DNA from: Sphingobacterium faecale | GTDB taxonomy: Bacteria; Bacteroidota; Bacteroidia; Sphingobacteriales; Sphingobacteriaceae | Assembly (NCBI RefSeq): GCF_016746095.1 | Contig: NZ_JAERTY010000010.1 | Location: 124,001-188,000, forward strand | Length of the DNA: 64,000 nt | Direction of reading: 5' to 3' | In this document: piece by piece, positions 54,258 to 63,923 of the stretch | How positions within the stretch are numbered: the stretch's first letter is position 1 | Layout of the letters: each line of letters begins with the position of its first letter | Program-made: the position numbers and the translations under genes | The notes under the pieces: model-generated | Told to the model about the DNA's origin: nothing | The model's database searches: none | Seen by the model: the letters and a program-made list of their open reading frames with translations, nothing else

Positions 54258-55781
54258 CTAATTTGTAACCTGGAACGTAATAGGTTCCAAGTTCTGTGCT
54301 ACACCATCAGGCCCTACCCCTACAATATCGTAGATCATTACAACCGAGCCAGCTTTAACTCCACTAAGTCCTGACTTCATCTGCGCACTAAAATCATTAC
54401 CAGAAGAAGAATAAGGTCCGATAGGATCTACCCGAGGTATAGCGATATACATACTGAATTTAGTAACTCTAAATTTAGCATCAAAATCAAAATTATCCAA
54501 AGAAGCCGACACTACAGTCTGCCCTCTTAGTTGTGCTGCCGAAATACGTCCTCCGGTCTTTCCTCCCACACGCGCAGTAGGTTTCGGAATACGTTTCACA
54601 CGAAACTTCGAAGTACCCAGATTTTGGGTCTTTCCATCAATAGTGGCTGTCACAGCTAGAGATACATCTCCCGGAGAAGATACTTTCGCAATATACTTCG
54701 CATCTCCCCTTGGAGTCAAACTCACACCTGGTCCAGAAACTTTCAAACTTTCTACCGGGACACCTGGAGCCGAGATAGAAATAGGATTGTCTACGCCAAT
54801 ATACAATACGTTCATCGCGTCAGGCGAGACTACTGCAGATGGTTTTGAAACCTGAAACGTCATGGGTTCAGTTTCGTATGTTTTGATCGTACCGTCCGTC
54901 TGCTGAACACGGATAGATCCCCGCCATGTATGTGTACCCACACCTGGAGTCAAAGAATAAGTTCCCTGCCCATCTACCACTGGTATGGAAGAACCGTTAA
55001 CAGATATCTGTGGACTTGATTTAGAATCATAGGCAGTAAGGAAGACTTTGGCTGTATAAGGTTGTCCAGCTATCAAATAAGATGTGGGAGCAACAGCCAC
55101 AGCTGCAAATTTATCCAAATTGACAACGGCCTGATCCATCTTACCAAAAATATGTTTTACAACAGCGGATTCCGCATTCTTAGCATCTGCATTAATCTTA
55201 TCCAACGCCGTAATTGCCGCTGTCAATGGAATACCGTCTCCAAAGTTTACTTCTTCCCAAGTTTTTTTCACACCGCCCCTGGGAGCAGGATCCTCGGCCG
55301 ATAATGCAAAGCTAACTTCGTTGTTAGTCAGTTTTTTTAATTGATCTGCGGTACTATTTATTAGCTCACGAAGTTGTTTTCCTCTTCCTTCGTTGATCAT
55401 TAAACGAGCTGAAATATCCGTACTGCTACGAAATTTAACATCTCCGGTCTCCTCATCCATTCCTCCCCCTTCTCCCGACAATGTCTGGTTATATTCCGTT
55501 AACTTAGATGTTAATTGTGCGATTAGCTTCTGCGCTTCTTCGGCCTTAGTCAACAAAGGTTGCGCACGCTCGGGATTTTCCTTCATTTTGGTTTCCCGAA
55601 ATGCTAAAAACATATTATCGATACCAGCCTGCGTATTTTGCGTCGAGGTATTTAAACTATTACCTAGATTTCTAAAAGCGTCGAGAATAGAATCCGATAC
55701 ATTGAGCGCTACCAATCCCAATAGCACTAGGTATAGGATACCAATCATCCGCTGCCTAGGTGTTTCCTTATGTCCTGCCAT
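54258..55781 (-). CDS. gldM: Type IX secretion motor protein GldM
   Basis: The 507-residue protein has a single N-terminal membrane helix (MIGILYLVLLGLVALNVSDS) and a long periplasmic part (coiled coil about 40-180, then beta domains). Arg9, before the helix, matches the arginine reported to matter for the GldLM proton-driven motor. It pairs with GldL in the inner membrane and reaches the GldKN ring. It lies 20 bases from gldN. Confidence 0.96.
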   Translation of the reverse strand: MAGHKETPRQRMIGILYLVLLGLVALNVSDSILDAFRNLGNSLNTSTQNTQAGIDNMFLAFRETKMKENPERAQPLLTKAEEAQKLIAQLTSKLTEYNQTLSGEGGGMDEETGDVKFRSSTDISARLMINEGRGKQLRELINSTADQLKKLTNNEVSFALSAEDPAPRGGVKKTWEEVNFGDGIPLTAAITALDKINADAKNAESAVVKHIFGKMDQAVVNLDKFAAVAVAPTSYLIAGQPYTAKVFLTAYDSKSSPQISVNGSSIPVVDGQGTYSLTPGVGTHTWRGSIRVQQTDGTIKTYETEPMTFQVSKPSAVVSPDAMNVLYIGVDNPISISAPGVPVESLKVSGPGVSLTPRGDAKYIAKVSSPGDVSLAVTATIDGKTQNLGTSKFRVKRIPKPTARVGGKTGGRISAAQLRGQTVVSASLDNFDFDAKFRVTKFSMYIAIPRVDPIGPYSSSGNDFSAQMKSGLSGVKAGSVVMIYDIVGVGPDGVAQNLEPITFQVTN

Positions 55782-55824
55782 AGTCTTTAATTTTCCTTAG
55801 ATCTGTTTCCAATTAAAGTTACAC

Positions 55825-56466
55825 TTAGGAACGATTCGTATTCATAGCTGACAGCATATTACCATATATGGCATTCAATGACGTCAAATTTTTATTAAAA
55901 GTACTCACTTGTTCTTTAAACTGCTGCATATCTCCAGAAGCCTCGTTAAAGGTCTGCAGATCCGCTGCTGCACGCTCAAAAGCATGACTTAACTGTGATG
56001 CACCGGTCGAAGCAGCATTCAGCTTGTCAGCAAACTGATTCGTAGCTGTGGCCGTATCGGCAACCTTAGAAATTGCAGCGACTTTATCTCCGAATGTACG
56101 TAAACCGTCTCCTAAATTACCAATCAGATTTTCATCGATTTTAGCATCTTGAAGCAATTTGTCCAAGGCTGCTGTATTGCCTACCGCTACAGATTGTGCT
56201 ACGGGCGCTACGGCACTACGTTTAGGAAGTTCTCCATTGAAATCCTCATCCAGTTCTGGATACACTCTAGTCCAATCGACATCCTTTTCTGCAGCCATGA
56301 ATCCCATAATGAAAAACAATAAAGCTTCCACCGCCAGTCCGATACCGATCATCCATTCCCCCCCTTTGAAGTGAAGAATTTTAAACATCAAACCGATAAT
56401 AACTACAGTCGCTCCCCAGTTGATAAGCGTGTTGATTCCAAAACCAAATTTCTTTTTGCGTGCCAT
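55825..56466 (-). CDS. gldL: Type IX secretion motor protein GldL
   Basis: The 213-residue inner-membrane protein has two N-terminal helices (about 13-32 and 38-58). Glu47 in GLAVEALLFF corresponds to the membrane glutamate of the GldL proton channel. The cytoplasmic part is Ala-rich and coiled-coil-like. With GldM it converts proton motive force into motion or secretion energy. Confidence 0.96.
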   Translation of the reverse strand: MARKKKFGFGINTLINWGATVVIIGLMFKILHFKGGEWMIGIGLAVEALLFFIMGFMAAEKDVDWTRVYPELDEDFNGELPKRSAVAPVAQSVAVGNTAALDKLLQDAKIDENLIGNLGDGLRTFGDKVAAISKVADTATATNQFADKLNAASTGASQLSHAFERAAADLQTFNEASGDMQQFKEQVSTFNKNLTSLNAIYGNMLSAMNTNRS

Positions 56467-56517
56467 ATGACTAATGCTAATTTACTAGTACGTTATTAAT
56501 ATTATTGCTCTTATATT

Positions 56518-57816
56518 CTAATATGCTACCCCAGGGTAACGTGTAACCGACCGAAAGCCAATATATGACTTGGCGGTATCTTGATACTCATATTGTCGAG
56601 TTCCATTCTGCAGAAAGAACCCAACATCCTTCCATGATCCTCCTCGGATTACTTTACGCTTCAACGTTTCGTGATCCGAAGCTTTTGCATTGTAACTATA
56701 CGTAGGGTTCATATCATGAACAAAAGAATAGGCAGATTCATTGTAACTTGACTGTGTCCATTCGGCCACATTACCCGCCATATTATAAAGACCAAAATCA
56801 TTTGGCAAATAAGAATATACAGGTGCAGTGTAAGCTACACCATCATCTATATAATTACCCCGCCCAGGTTTGAAGTTAGCCATGAGACAGCCCCTTGCGT
56901 TGCGCGCTGTAGGTCCGCCCCAAGGATATTGTGTACCTGTCTTACCTCCTCTAGCTGCATATTCCCACTCCGCCTCCGAAGGCAACTGATAATCGAATCG
57001 AGGTTGTACGCGATTTTTAACTGCCGCGTTGTTAAACAATTGTGTACGCCACGAATTAAATGCTTGCGCTTGACGCCAGGTAACTCCTACCACAGGATAG
57101 TCATCAAAAGAAGGGTGCGAAAAATACCCATTGACCATAGGTTCGTTTGCCGCGTAACTAAAATCAGCAAGCCATACAGTCGTATCCGGATAAATCAGCA
57201 TCGTATCACGCATAATAAAATCAGAGCGTCTTTTAGAAGGGTCGTTTCTTCCGCGTACCGCAGCTTGTTGATCATACCACTCAAAGTGATACTTCAAAAG
57301 ACGCACGTCCAATTCATTTCGACCAAAAACACGATCTTCTCCCTGATAAAACATACTGTTAAGACGTTCTCGCTTAGTTGGATCTTTTTCCCTCCAAGGA
57401 GACAGCTTACTCACTTTATCCCAGTCAATATATCGCTCACCGCCGCCGCCTTGGGTCGGCAGGAAATAAGAATCGTCACCTAAAAAATTGTGAATAAGAA
57501 TAGAGTCGCGGACCCAGTTAACAAACTGTCGATATTCACTATTCGATATCTCCGTGTCGTCCATATAGAAAGGCGCAATAGTTACTTGTCTATTTTGTGC
57601 AGTCTGCGAAAACCCAATGTCTTCGTCCGATTGCCCCATGATAAACGTACCACCAGGGATAAGTACCATTCCGTACGGTGTCTTATTTGCTTTCAGCTTA
57701 TCCAAGCGCACACCTACCAGCTCCCCTGTATTACTTGGACCTTTACAGCCCAAAGCAACTACCGCTATCAGCGCACATAGAAAAACATAAGACAATCTGT
57801 AACGATTAAATTTCAT
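56518..57816 (-). CDS. gldK: Type IX secretion lipoprotein GldK
   Basis: The 432-residue lipoprotein has lipobox VALGCKG (Cys24). The formylglycine-generating-enzyme-like fold is seen in MVLIPGGTFIMGQSDED, PVVGVTWRQAQAFNSWR and NMAGNVAEWTQSSY, typical of GldK, which is not catalytic. It forms the outer-membrane ring with GldN. It is the first gene of the cluster gldK-gldL-gldM-gldN. The 268 bases upstream have no other gene. Confidence 0.95.
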   Translation of the reverse strand: MKFNRYRLSYVFLCALIAVVALGCKGPSNTGELVGVRLDKLKANKTPYGMVLIPGGTFIMGQSDEDIGFSQTAQNRQVTIAPFYMDDTEISNSEYRQFVNWVRDSILIHNFLGDDSYFLPTQGGGGERYIDWDKVSKLSPWREKDPTKRERLNSMFYQGEDRVFGRNELDVRLLKYHFEWYDQQAAVRGRNDPSKRRSDFIMRDTMLIYPDTTVWLADFSYAANEPMVNGYFSHPSFDDYPVVGVTWRQAQAFNSWRTQLFNNAAVKNRVQPRFDYQLPSEAEWEYAARGGKTGTQYPWGGPTARNARGCLMANFKPGRGNYIDDGVAYTAPVYSYLPNDFGLYNMAGNVAEWTQSSYNESAYSFVHDMNPTYSYNAKASDHETLKRKVIRGGSWKDVGFFLQNGTRQYEYQDTAKSYIGFRSVTRYPGVAY

Positions 57817-58084
57817 AAACTAATAATCTAAGCTAAAACTCTACTCTTCAAGTTATTTCTATCCTCCATCAAAAAGTCAACCAAAAAAAGCTAATTCTGA
57901 TATCCTATATAATAGAAACCTCAAGAAAAAACACCTCAAACTTTTCAATAAGCAAAAGATGCATCTAAAAATAAGTGTTAATTACCTTATTCAACCAAGA
58001 AATTTCAAAAAAAAGAATAAAAAGAAGCCACATCCTTCTTATTTAACACTTTTTAACACCATCCTTAGGTTTGATAAAATGCAC

Positions 58085-58852
58085 TTATTTATTCACTTGC
58101 TTTATATATTGTTCCACCGCCATAGTCATACTCGGTGCGCTGGGTGTAGGCGCAGGAATATCCAATAGCAATCCTTTCTCCAATAAAGCCTGCTGTGTAC
58201 TTGTTCCAAATGCCGCGATACGTGTGTCGTTTTGTACGAAATCCGGAAAATTCTCATAAAGAGACTGCACACTAGAAGGGCTGAAGAAGACGATAACATC
58301 GTAAAAAACGTCCTTTAGATCAGCTATATCACTGATTACCGTTTTAAACAAAACAGCAGGCGTAAAATCGTATCCATTATCCTGGAGCCACTTTTGCGTT
58401 TCTTCATTTGCAACGTCAGAACATGGGAACAAAAACTTCTCTTTGCTGTGTTTCTTCAATACTTCTTCCAAATCTTTGGCGGTTTGCTTACCAAAGAATA
58501 TCTTACGCTTTCTATACTGTATGTATTTCTGCAGGTAAAGTGCAATAGCTTCTGAAATACAAAAATACTTTAGCTCTGCAGAAACCTCAAAACGCATTTC
58601 TTCACAAACTCTAAAGAAATGGTCTACAGCGTTTTTACTTGTAAATATTACGGCAGAAAAGTCGGAAAAATTAATACGATCTTTTCTAATTTCCCTCGCA
58701 GGAACCCCCTCCACATGAATAAAACCACGAAAATCCAATTTTAGATTATACTTTTCCGCTAACGTAAAATAAGGCGACTTATCATTTTCAGGCTTTGGTA
58801 AGGTAACCAATACGCTTTTTACTTTTTTTGCTCTCGCAACGTCGATCTGCAT
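58085..58852 (-). CDS. hemD: Uroporphyrinogen-III synthase
   Basis: The 255-residue protein has the two-lobed HemD fold. Recognisable parts are VLVTLPKPENDKSPYF, VIFTSKNAVDHFF, VIVFFSPSSVQSLYENFP and the C-terminal AAFGTSTQQALLEKG. It closes hydroxymethylbilane to uroporphyrinogen III with inversion of ring D. HemD is poorly conserved, so this rests on these motifs and on the DUF4271 neighbour, usual in Bacteroidota. The gap to that gene is 12 bases. Confidence 0.88.
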   Translation of the reverse strand: MQIDVARAKKVKSVLVTLPKPENDKSPYFTLAEKYNLKLDFRGFIHVEGVPAREIRKDRINFSDFSAVIFTSKNAVDHFFRVCEEMRFEVSAELKYFCISEAIALYLQKYIQYRKRKIFFGKQTAKDLEEVLKKHSKEKFLFPCSDVANEETQKWLQDNGYDFTPAVLFKTVISDIADLKDVFYDVIVFFSPSSVQSLYENFPDFVQNDTRIAAFGTSTQQALLEKGLLLDIPAPTPSAPSMTMAVEQYIKQVNK

Positions 58853-58864
58853 AAAATTCTATCT

Positions 58865-59851
58865 TTAATTGTTTAGTGTTTTCACTAATATTAAAATCGG
58901 TGCAATTTCTAAACCGCAAAGATACAGAATTAAATAAAAGATTGAAAACCTAAGATTTCCAACAAGATTGTAAGCTGTCCGTAAAAAGCGGTATAAGAAC
59001 AAGATAGACACTACAACGAGAAAAAAAATTAATATTATCTTAAAGTAAGCGACAGGAAAAAAGGTAACAAAAAGTAATAGAGGCATTAATATTAACATAC
59101 TATTGAAGTATACTAAATATAACACTGCGACATACTCCCTAACTAGTCTTTCGACCTCAAAAATCACTGCAATAAGACGCACCATTACAATCTTGGCGAC
59201 GAATAATACAGCTACGAGAATAGAGATCTGTAGAAAGTTAACAACAGTAACCTCACTCATCGGGCTATAGCCAGAACGATAGATAAGAATAAATAGTCCC
59301 AAAGAAAAACTAAATATTATATATAAGAATATATAGGGCCATGATGTCACCACGCTATCTTCTTTACTGATCTGAGCTAATACCCTATCATTAAAGAATC
59401 CGTATATGATATTCTGAAAATTAGAATAAAAAAACAGCCTGACCAAGCCTATCCCCAGAAATAGCAAAATCAACACACCTATGATCCACAACGGCCGGTC
59501 CACTTTCTGCATAGCCTGCATGGTAGGCACTTGCTCGTGAGCAGCAAGACTTTTCGTAAACGCCATCCAAGAGATAAAATCATTATCACTCACAATTAAT
59601 TCTTGACGCAAACTATCCATATAATGATTTGGCCTATTACTATCGACAAAGATGTACATCCTAGCCAAAGAATCTCTTTTCATCTGTACAGCGCGCAAAG
59701 AATCCTGCGTGCCCCGCTGCAAAGAATCCAACTGTACTGCAGATGGGGCAACCTGTGCATTCAGATTGGCAAACACTAATACTGCCACCAATAGCATCAA
59801 AAGATATTCAATTTTTTTCCTAATTTGCGACAGCCTACTCTTTGTTTTCAT
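58865..59851 (-). CDS. DUF4271 membrane protein
   Basis: The 328-residue protein has a signal-like helix (about 15-32), a periplasmic polar stretch (about 33-125) and about six membrane helices from 125 to 320. It matches the DUF4271 proteins encoded beside hemD in Bacteroidota. Function is unknown. It is divergent from tag across 46 bases. Confidence 0.85.
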   Translation of the reverse strand: MKTKSRLSQIRKKIEYLLMLLVAVLVFANLNAQVAPSAVQLDSLQRGTQDSLRAVQMKRDSLARMYIFVDSNRPNHYMDSLRQELIVSDNDFISWMAFTKSLAAHEQVPTMQAMQKVDRPLWIIGVLILLFLGIGLVRLFFYSNFQNIIYGFFNDRVLAQISKEDSVVTSWPYIFLYIIFSFSLGLFILIYRSGYSPMSEVTVVNFLQISILVAVLFVAKIVMVRLIAVIFEVERLVREYVAVLYLVYFNSMLILMPLLLFVTFFPVAYFKIILIFFLVVVSILFLYRFLRTAYNLVGNLRFSIFYLILYLCGLEIAPILILVKTLNN

Positions 59852-59897
59852 GTGTATTCAAAGGTAGGATTTTTGTCCTTAAAAACTAAACGCTTCT

Positions 59898-60464
59898 ATG
59901 AGTGATACAACCAATAGATGTCCATGGTGCGGAAACGACCCACTATATGTCAAATACCACGATACCGAATGGGGAAAACAGGTTACTGACGACCGGATTT
60001 TATTCGAATTCCTGATCCTGGAATCGGCGCAGGCAGGCCTAAGCTGGATTACAATTCTACGGAAGCGCGAAGGATACCGTCGGCTATTTGCAGAATTTGA
60101 TCCACAAAAAGTCGCGTTATTTACAAACGAACAGATGGATAGTATTGTACAGGATCCAGCGATCATAAGACACCGCGGAAAAGTGGCTTCTGCTGTCAGC
60201 AATGCACAGATTTTTCTTGCAATACAAAAAGAGTTTGGCTCTTTTTACAACTATCTGTATTCATTCATGCCAGACCAGCGGCCTCTCCGAAATAATCTAG
60301 CTACGCTGAAAGACGCACCTACCCGCACGGCTCAATCTGACGCGTTATCAAAAGATCTGAAAAAAAGAGGAATCAAATTTTTTGGCACAACAATATGTTA
60401 TGCCTTTATGCAAGCAGTAGGCATGGTAGATGACCATCTCAACGACTGCGACTTTAAAAACTAA
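59898..60464 (+). CDS. tag: DNA-3-methyladenine glycosylase I
   Basis: This 188-residue cytoplasmic repair enzyme removes 3-methyladenine from DNA. The zinc snap of the Tag family is complete: Cys8, His21, His180 and Cys184. The family sequence KYHDTEWGKQVTDDRILFEF and the HhH-like LSWITILRKREGYRR are present. Its stop overlaps the stop of the convergent hpt gene by 4 bases. Confidence 0.97.
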   Translation: MSDTTNRCPWCGNDPLYVKYHDTEWGKQVTDDRILFEFLILESAQAGLSWITILRKREGYRRLFAEFDPQKVALFTNEQMDSIVQDPAIIRHRGKVASAVSNAQIFLAIQKEFGSFYNYLYSFMPDQRPLRNNLATLKDAPTRTAQSDALSKDLKKRGIKFFGTTICYAFMQAVGMVDDHLNDCDFKN

Positions 60465-61006
60465 CCGGCTCCTGTAACCTCTCTGTAAATATCAGGGAGG
60501 TTGCGGCACTGCCCATTATAATCCAACCCATAGCCTACGACAAATTCAGGATCGATTTCAAACCCTACATACATAATATTATCAAAGTCGTATTGAAGAC
60601 TGTCAGGTTTTATCAATAAAGTACATACGGCAATACTCGCCACCTGCAATATCTCCAGCGCCTCCATCGTGTGCTTCAACGAGTTCCCAGAATCGACAAC
60701 ATCTTCAACAATAACAATGTCGCGACCTTTCAAATCCATACCAACCCCTATAAGCTCGTGTATACTTCCTTGCGCTGTACCTTCGTAAGATGCCAATTTA
60801 ACAAAAGACATTTCACAAGGAACATGCACCTGCTTCATTAAATCAGCCATAAACATAAAACAACCATTCAGCACACCAATAAACACGGGGTGCTTATCAG
60901 CATACTGCACATTGATATCTATACCAATCAGTCTAATTCTCTTTTTTATCTCATCATATTCAATGAAAGGTTCGAATCTTAAGTTATCGATCTCTATCTT
61001 GCGCAT
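60461..61006 (-). CDS. hpt: Hypoxanthine phosphoribosyltransferase
   Basis: The 181-residue enzyme salvages hypoxanthine (and often guanine) with PRPP. The PRPP-binding motif is IVIVEDVVDSGNSL, and the flexible-loop region LASYEGTAQGSIHE is present. Near the end, VGFEIDPEFVVGYGLDYNG is the family's purine-site region. It is 3 bases downstream of the glycosyltransferase gene. Confidence 0.95.
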   Translation of the reverse strand: MRKIEIDNLRFEPFIEYDEIKKRIRLIGIDINVQYADKHPVFIGVLNGCFMFMADLMKQVHVPCEMSFVKLASYEGTAQGSIHELIGVGMDLKGRDIVIVEDVVDSGNSLKHTMEALEILQVASIAVCTLLIKPDSLQYDFDNIMYVGFEIDPEFVVGYGLDYNGQCRNLPDIYREVTGAG

Positions 61007-61009
61007 TAT

Positions 61010-63055
61010 CTAGTTCTTTTGTTCTTTATTTATCAGCTTGTCCAATATAGACTTCTTTGCCGCCTCTTCTCTTTCCATTTCCTCCATCAGAAGCTCATGT
61101 TCCTCGACTACATCTAGCGATACTGTATCCCTTACAAGTGGCGCTGGCGGCCGCAGATCAGATTGTAGCACCACCTCATAAAAGCCGTAGCTAGCGGGCA
61201 CATTTACATCTTTCAGATCACCTACCTTCGTCATGATATAGCCATAGGTATTGAAATGGCGTTGTACCCAAGGCTTAAGATGTCCCGTATAATCAAAGGA
61301 AGACAATCCTGTCTTTGGTCTAGGTACAATGCTAGAGAGGAATAAACTCTCCCCAAGATTGAGCTCCTGAGGCCGCTTCTTAAAATAATACTGCGATGCC
61401 TCCGCAATACCGTATACATCTTTCCCCCATTCGATCACATTCAGATAGACTTCAAAGAGCCTATCTTTACTCACTTGCCCCGATGCTTCCATCAGCCACA
61501 CCAATAAAATCTCTTCAAATTTACGCGTCATCGTCTTCTTGCGGTTTAGAAAAACGTTCTTTACCAACTGCATAGACAAGGTACTCGCTCCTCTTTTAAA
61601 CTTCCGCTCTTTAATATTGGTCCGGATGGACAATTTAAAGGCTTCTTCTTCAAACCCATTATGTGTATAGAAAAAAGGATCTTCTGTATTACGCACGGTA
61701 GTCTTCAGTACATAAGGTATCTGTGCCAGCGGTGTAAAATTAGGATTGTCCGGGCCTACCACGATGTGCCTTACAAAGGTCGTATCATCATACGCGTCAT
61801 ACTCAAAAGGAAAATTCAGCGAGTCCACCTTAGCTTTCCCCCAATGCAACACCTTCAGATCGGTATCATCGATTGATGACTTGAACACGATATGATCTGG
61901 ATTATCCAGTTCCACCGCAAAATCAAGATCATAATCCACTTGTCCAGTCACTTCCACTCCTTGAAGACTTTCAAATAAACCGGTAGGAATAGCATCGAAA
62001 AAATTCTGTGCCGTAAACGGCCCTGTACGTACGGAAAGCTCAATCTTCTTAGCCGGCTTGATCGTAAACTTAGCCTTTGGAGACACAGAAAACTCTTTAA
62101 CTATTATTTTTGACTTATCCGTTAACGCAATATAATCATTAGCTATGGCCAAGCCCCCCGTTGCCTCCCCATGTGGCAATATCACAGGTTCGTCCGAAAG
62201 CTGCCTATGCTTAACGACCAGATTATCATATTCGACCGCTCCAGTCAGATGCAACAGATCCTTTTCCACTTTCCGGATACCCGCAAGGTCAAAAACCAAT
62301 TTATCAAAGCTAATGCCCAAACCATATTTGCCGCGTAAAAAAGGCAGTTCTGTATTCTTCTCTTTCGACGACACTTCGACCCTCAGTTTTTGTTGATCAC
62401 CATTCACGTAACCTTTCAGGTGCCACTCGGCATCATGATCATTCAGAAAAAGACTTGTTTCGAAATCGCCATCATCAATAATAGCTTTAGGCACACGTAT
62501 ACGTTGATGCAACAGACTATCCTGGTAAGAAATTTCAAAATCATTCATCCGCATATTATTGGGCACCTTAGAAAAGATTTGCCTGGCAAGGCGCTGTGCC
62601 CATTCTGCAAAGTTGCGCTCATTGGGCTCTTCTACGGAGGTGGAGTCCCTTTCCTTCTTACGGAACAAAAAGTCGTAATTACTGAGTGTGTCTTTTTTCA
62701 CAAAGGACATTTTGCCCTTATCCAGATCAAAGTGTCCAATTTTAACTTCACCAAACAATAAAGGCCATATCCGAATACCGACCCCCAGATGATCCATCTT
62801 AGCCAGCGTATCTCGACCCATAGGGATTAAAGTAACCCGATCAAAAACAATAGTCGTCAGCCCATCAAAGCGATAACTAGCCACATTAAAATCAAGCTGA
62901 TAGTCTTTTTTAAGCTTTGTTTGTGCTTTACGCACAGCCATATCCAAGTATCCCTGTCGTTTGGACATCGCAAAAGCAAATGCTACTCCAAGCAATACAA
63001 CAAAAGCTCCTAGGGCTATTATAAGCCACTTTTTCCGTGACGATGAAAAACGCAT
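61010..63055 (-). CDS. Family 51 peptidoglycan glycosyltransferase with AsmA-like N-terminus
   Basis: This 681-residue membrane-anchored protein has a helix at about 10-29. An AsmA/AsmA-like beta-rich region (about 35-430) is followed by a single GT51 domain. The catalytic Glu is in NTEDPFFYTHNGF, the second motif is RGASTLSMQLVKN, and EVYLNVIEWGKDVYGIAEAS follows. No transpeptidase domain is present, so it resembles monofunctional MtgA, but it is more than twice as long. It polymerises lipid II strands at the periplasmic face. It precedes hpt by 3 bases. Confidence 0.88.
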   Translation of the reverse strand: MRFSSSRKKWLIIALGAFVVLLGVAFAFAMSKRQGYLDMAVRKAQTKLKKDYQLDFNVASYRFDGLTTIVFDRVTLIPMGRDTLAKMDHLGVGIRIWPLLFGEVKIGHFDLDKGKMSFVKKDTLSNYDFLFRKKERDSTSVEEPNERNFAEWAQRLARQIFSKVPNNMRMNDFEISYQDSLLHQRIRVPKAIIDDGDFETSLFLNDHDAEWHLKGYVNGDQQKLRVEVSSKEKNTELPFLRGKYGLGISFDKLVFDLAGIRKVEKDLLHLTGAVEYDNLVVKHRQLSDEPVILPHGEATGGLAIANDYIALTDKSKIIVKEFSVSPKAKFTIKPAKKIELSVRTGPFTAQNFFDAIPTGLFESLQGVEVTGQVDYDLDFAVELDNPDHIVFKSSIDDTDLKVLHWGKAKVDSLNFPFEYDAYDDTTFVRHIVVGPDNPNFTPLAQIPYVLKTTVRNTEDPFFYTHNGFEEEAFKLSIRTNIKERKFKRGASTLSMQLVKNVFLNRKKTMTRKFEEILLVWLMEASGQVSKDRLFEVYLNVIEWGKDVYGIAEASQYYFKKRPQELNLGESLFLSSIVPRPKTGLSSFDYTGHLKPWVQRHFNTYGYIMTKVGDLKDVNVPASYGFYEVVLQSDLRPPAPLVRDTVSLDVVEEHELLMEEMEREEAAKKSILDKLINKEQKN

Positions 63056-63120
63056 ATCAAAATCGACCTAATTTCGACGTTAAACTTAGATAAAAAGCTT
63101 GAAAATCCCGAAGATGCATC

Positions 63121-63170
63121 AAAAAAAAAATCGAGACATCTCGATTACAGCATCAAAGATATCTCGATTT
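63121..63170 (-). terminator. Intrinsic terminator of the outer-membrane barrel gene
   Basis: Repeated TCTCGATT/AATCGAGA arms (63129-63136, 63139-63146 and 63162-63169) can form alternative hairpins. On the minus strand they are followed by a T10 tract. It is 24 bases past the stop at 63194. Confidence 0.8.
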
Positions 63171-63193
63171 AATTACCGTGTGAGCTGGAAAAA

Positions 63194-63820
63194 CTATAAT
63201 CTAGCACTGAATCCCAAAGATAGAAATCCTTTGAACCCAAATCCTAACTCAGCAAACCCAGCAAAACGCTCTCCATACCTAACTCCTATAGGATTGATCT
63301 GAAAGGCAAATACTGTTGAGCTATAATCGTTATCATTATTAGCCGTTGCTCCCACACTGGATTTACCGGAGAAAGTAGTCACTCCTGCGGAAGCATTTCC
63401 GTACAACCGTACTTTCCTTTTATTCATATAAGCGTACTCTGCAGAAGGCAATATCAACACAAAGTTTGTTTTTCGAGTTCCCTCTTGTACATCCCCCCCC
63501 TTCTTCAATTCGTAATCTGCTTTGAATTGCATATAGCCGAGGTCCAGTCCAACATTAAACCGAGGGGTAACATGATACCTATAGTCTAGCCCATATACCA
63601 ATGGCATTGGACTTTCGCCTGTACGCTTTATTTTGTAATCACTAAAAGAGCTGCTAAAAGCATCTGTTAAAGACATGGTGATACCATTGACAACTGCTAG
63701 CGGTATTCCATCACTGATCTGAAATCGCAGTTCATGTTTGGACTCACTAATCTGCGCAACAGCTCTTGAACCGATACAGACAGACAGAAATACACACACA
63801 AAAACAATCGCTTTCTTCAT
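63194..63820 (-). CDS. Small outer-membrane beta-barrel protein
   Basis: From the ATG at 63820 the protein has 208 residues and a signal peptide (about 1-23, MKKAIVFVCVFLSVCIGS). Upstream in-frame codons are not needed. Alternating strands end in the terminal aromatic-leucine pattern FLSLGFSARL, as in 8-stranded outer-membrane barrels. It has no recognised family beyond the general OMP_b-brl type. It ends a single-gene unit with a strong terminator. Confidence 0.75.
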   Translation of the reverse strand: MKKAIVFVCVFLSVCIGSRAVAQISESKHELRFQISDGIPLAVVNGITMSLTDAFSSSFSDYKIKRTGESPMPLVYGLDYRYHVTPRFNVGLDLGYMQFKADYELKKGGDVQEGTRKTNFVLILPSAEYAYMNKRKVRLYGNASAGVTTFSGKSSVGATANNDNDYSSTVFAFQINPIGVRYGERFAGFAELGFGFKGFLSLGFSARL

Positions 63821-63907
63821 AACAAAAAGTTTTAAAAAATTGTTTATCAAACAATCAAGGTTTATAAAAATATTCTGATGCTAAACTACTTATAATAATA
63901 CAGAAGG

Positions 63908-63923
63908 CCAAATGTACATTTGG
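63908..63923. repeat. 16-bp perfect palindrome
   Basis: CCAAATG-TA-CATTTGG lies in the gene-free right end, 88 bases upstream of the barrel gene's start. It might be an operator. Confidence 0.4.

Noticed and set aside
56518..57816. Sulfatase-modifying (formylglycine-generating) enzyme
   Set aside because: The fold is similar, but the lipobox and the gldL-gldM-gldN neighbours identify GldK.
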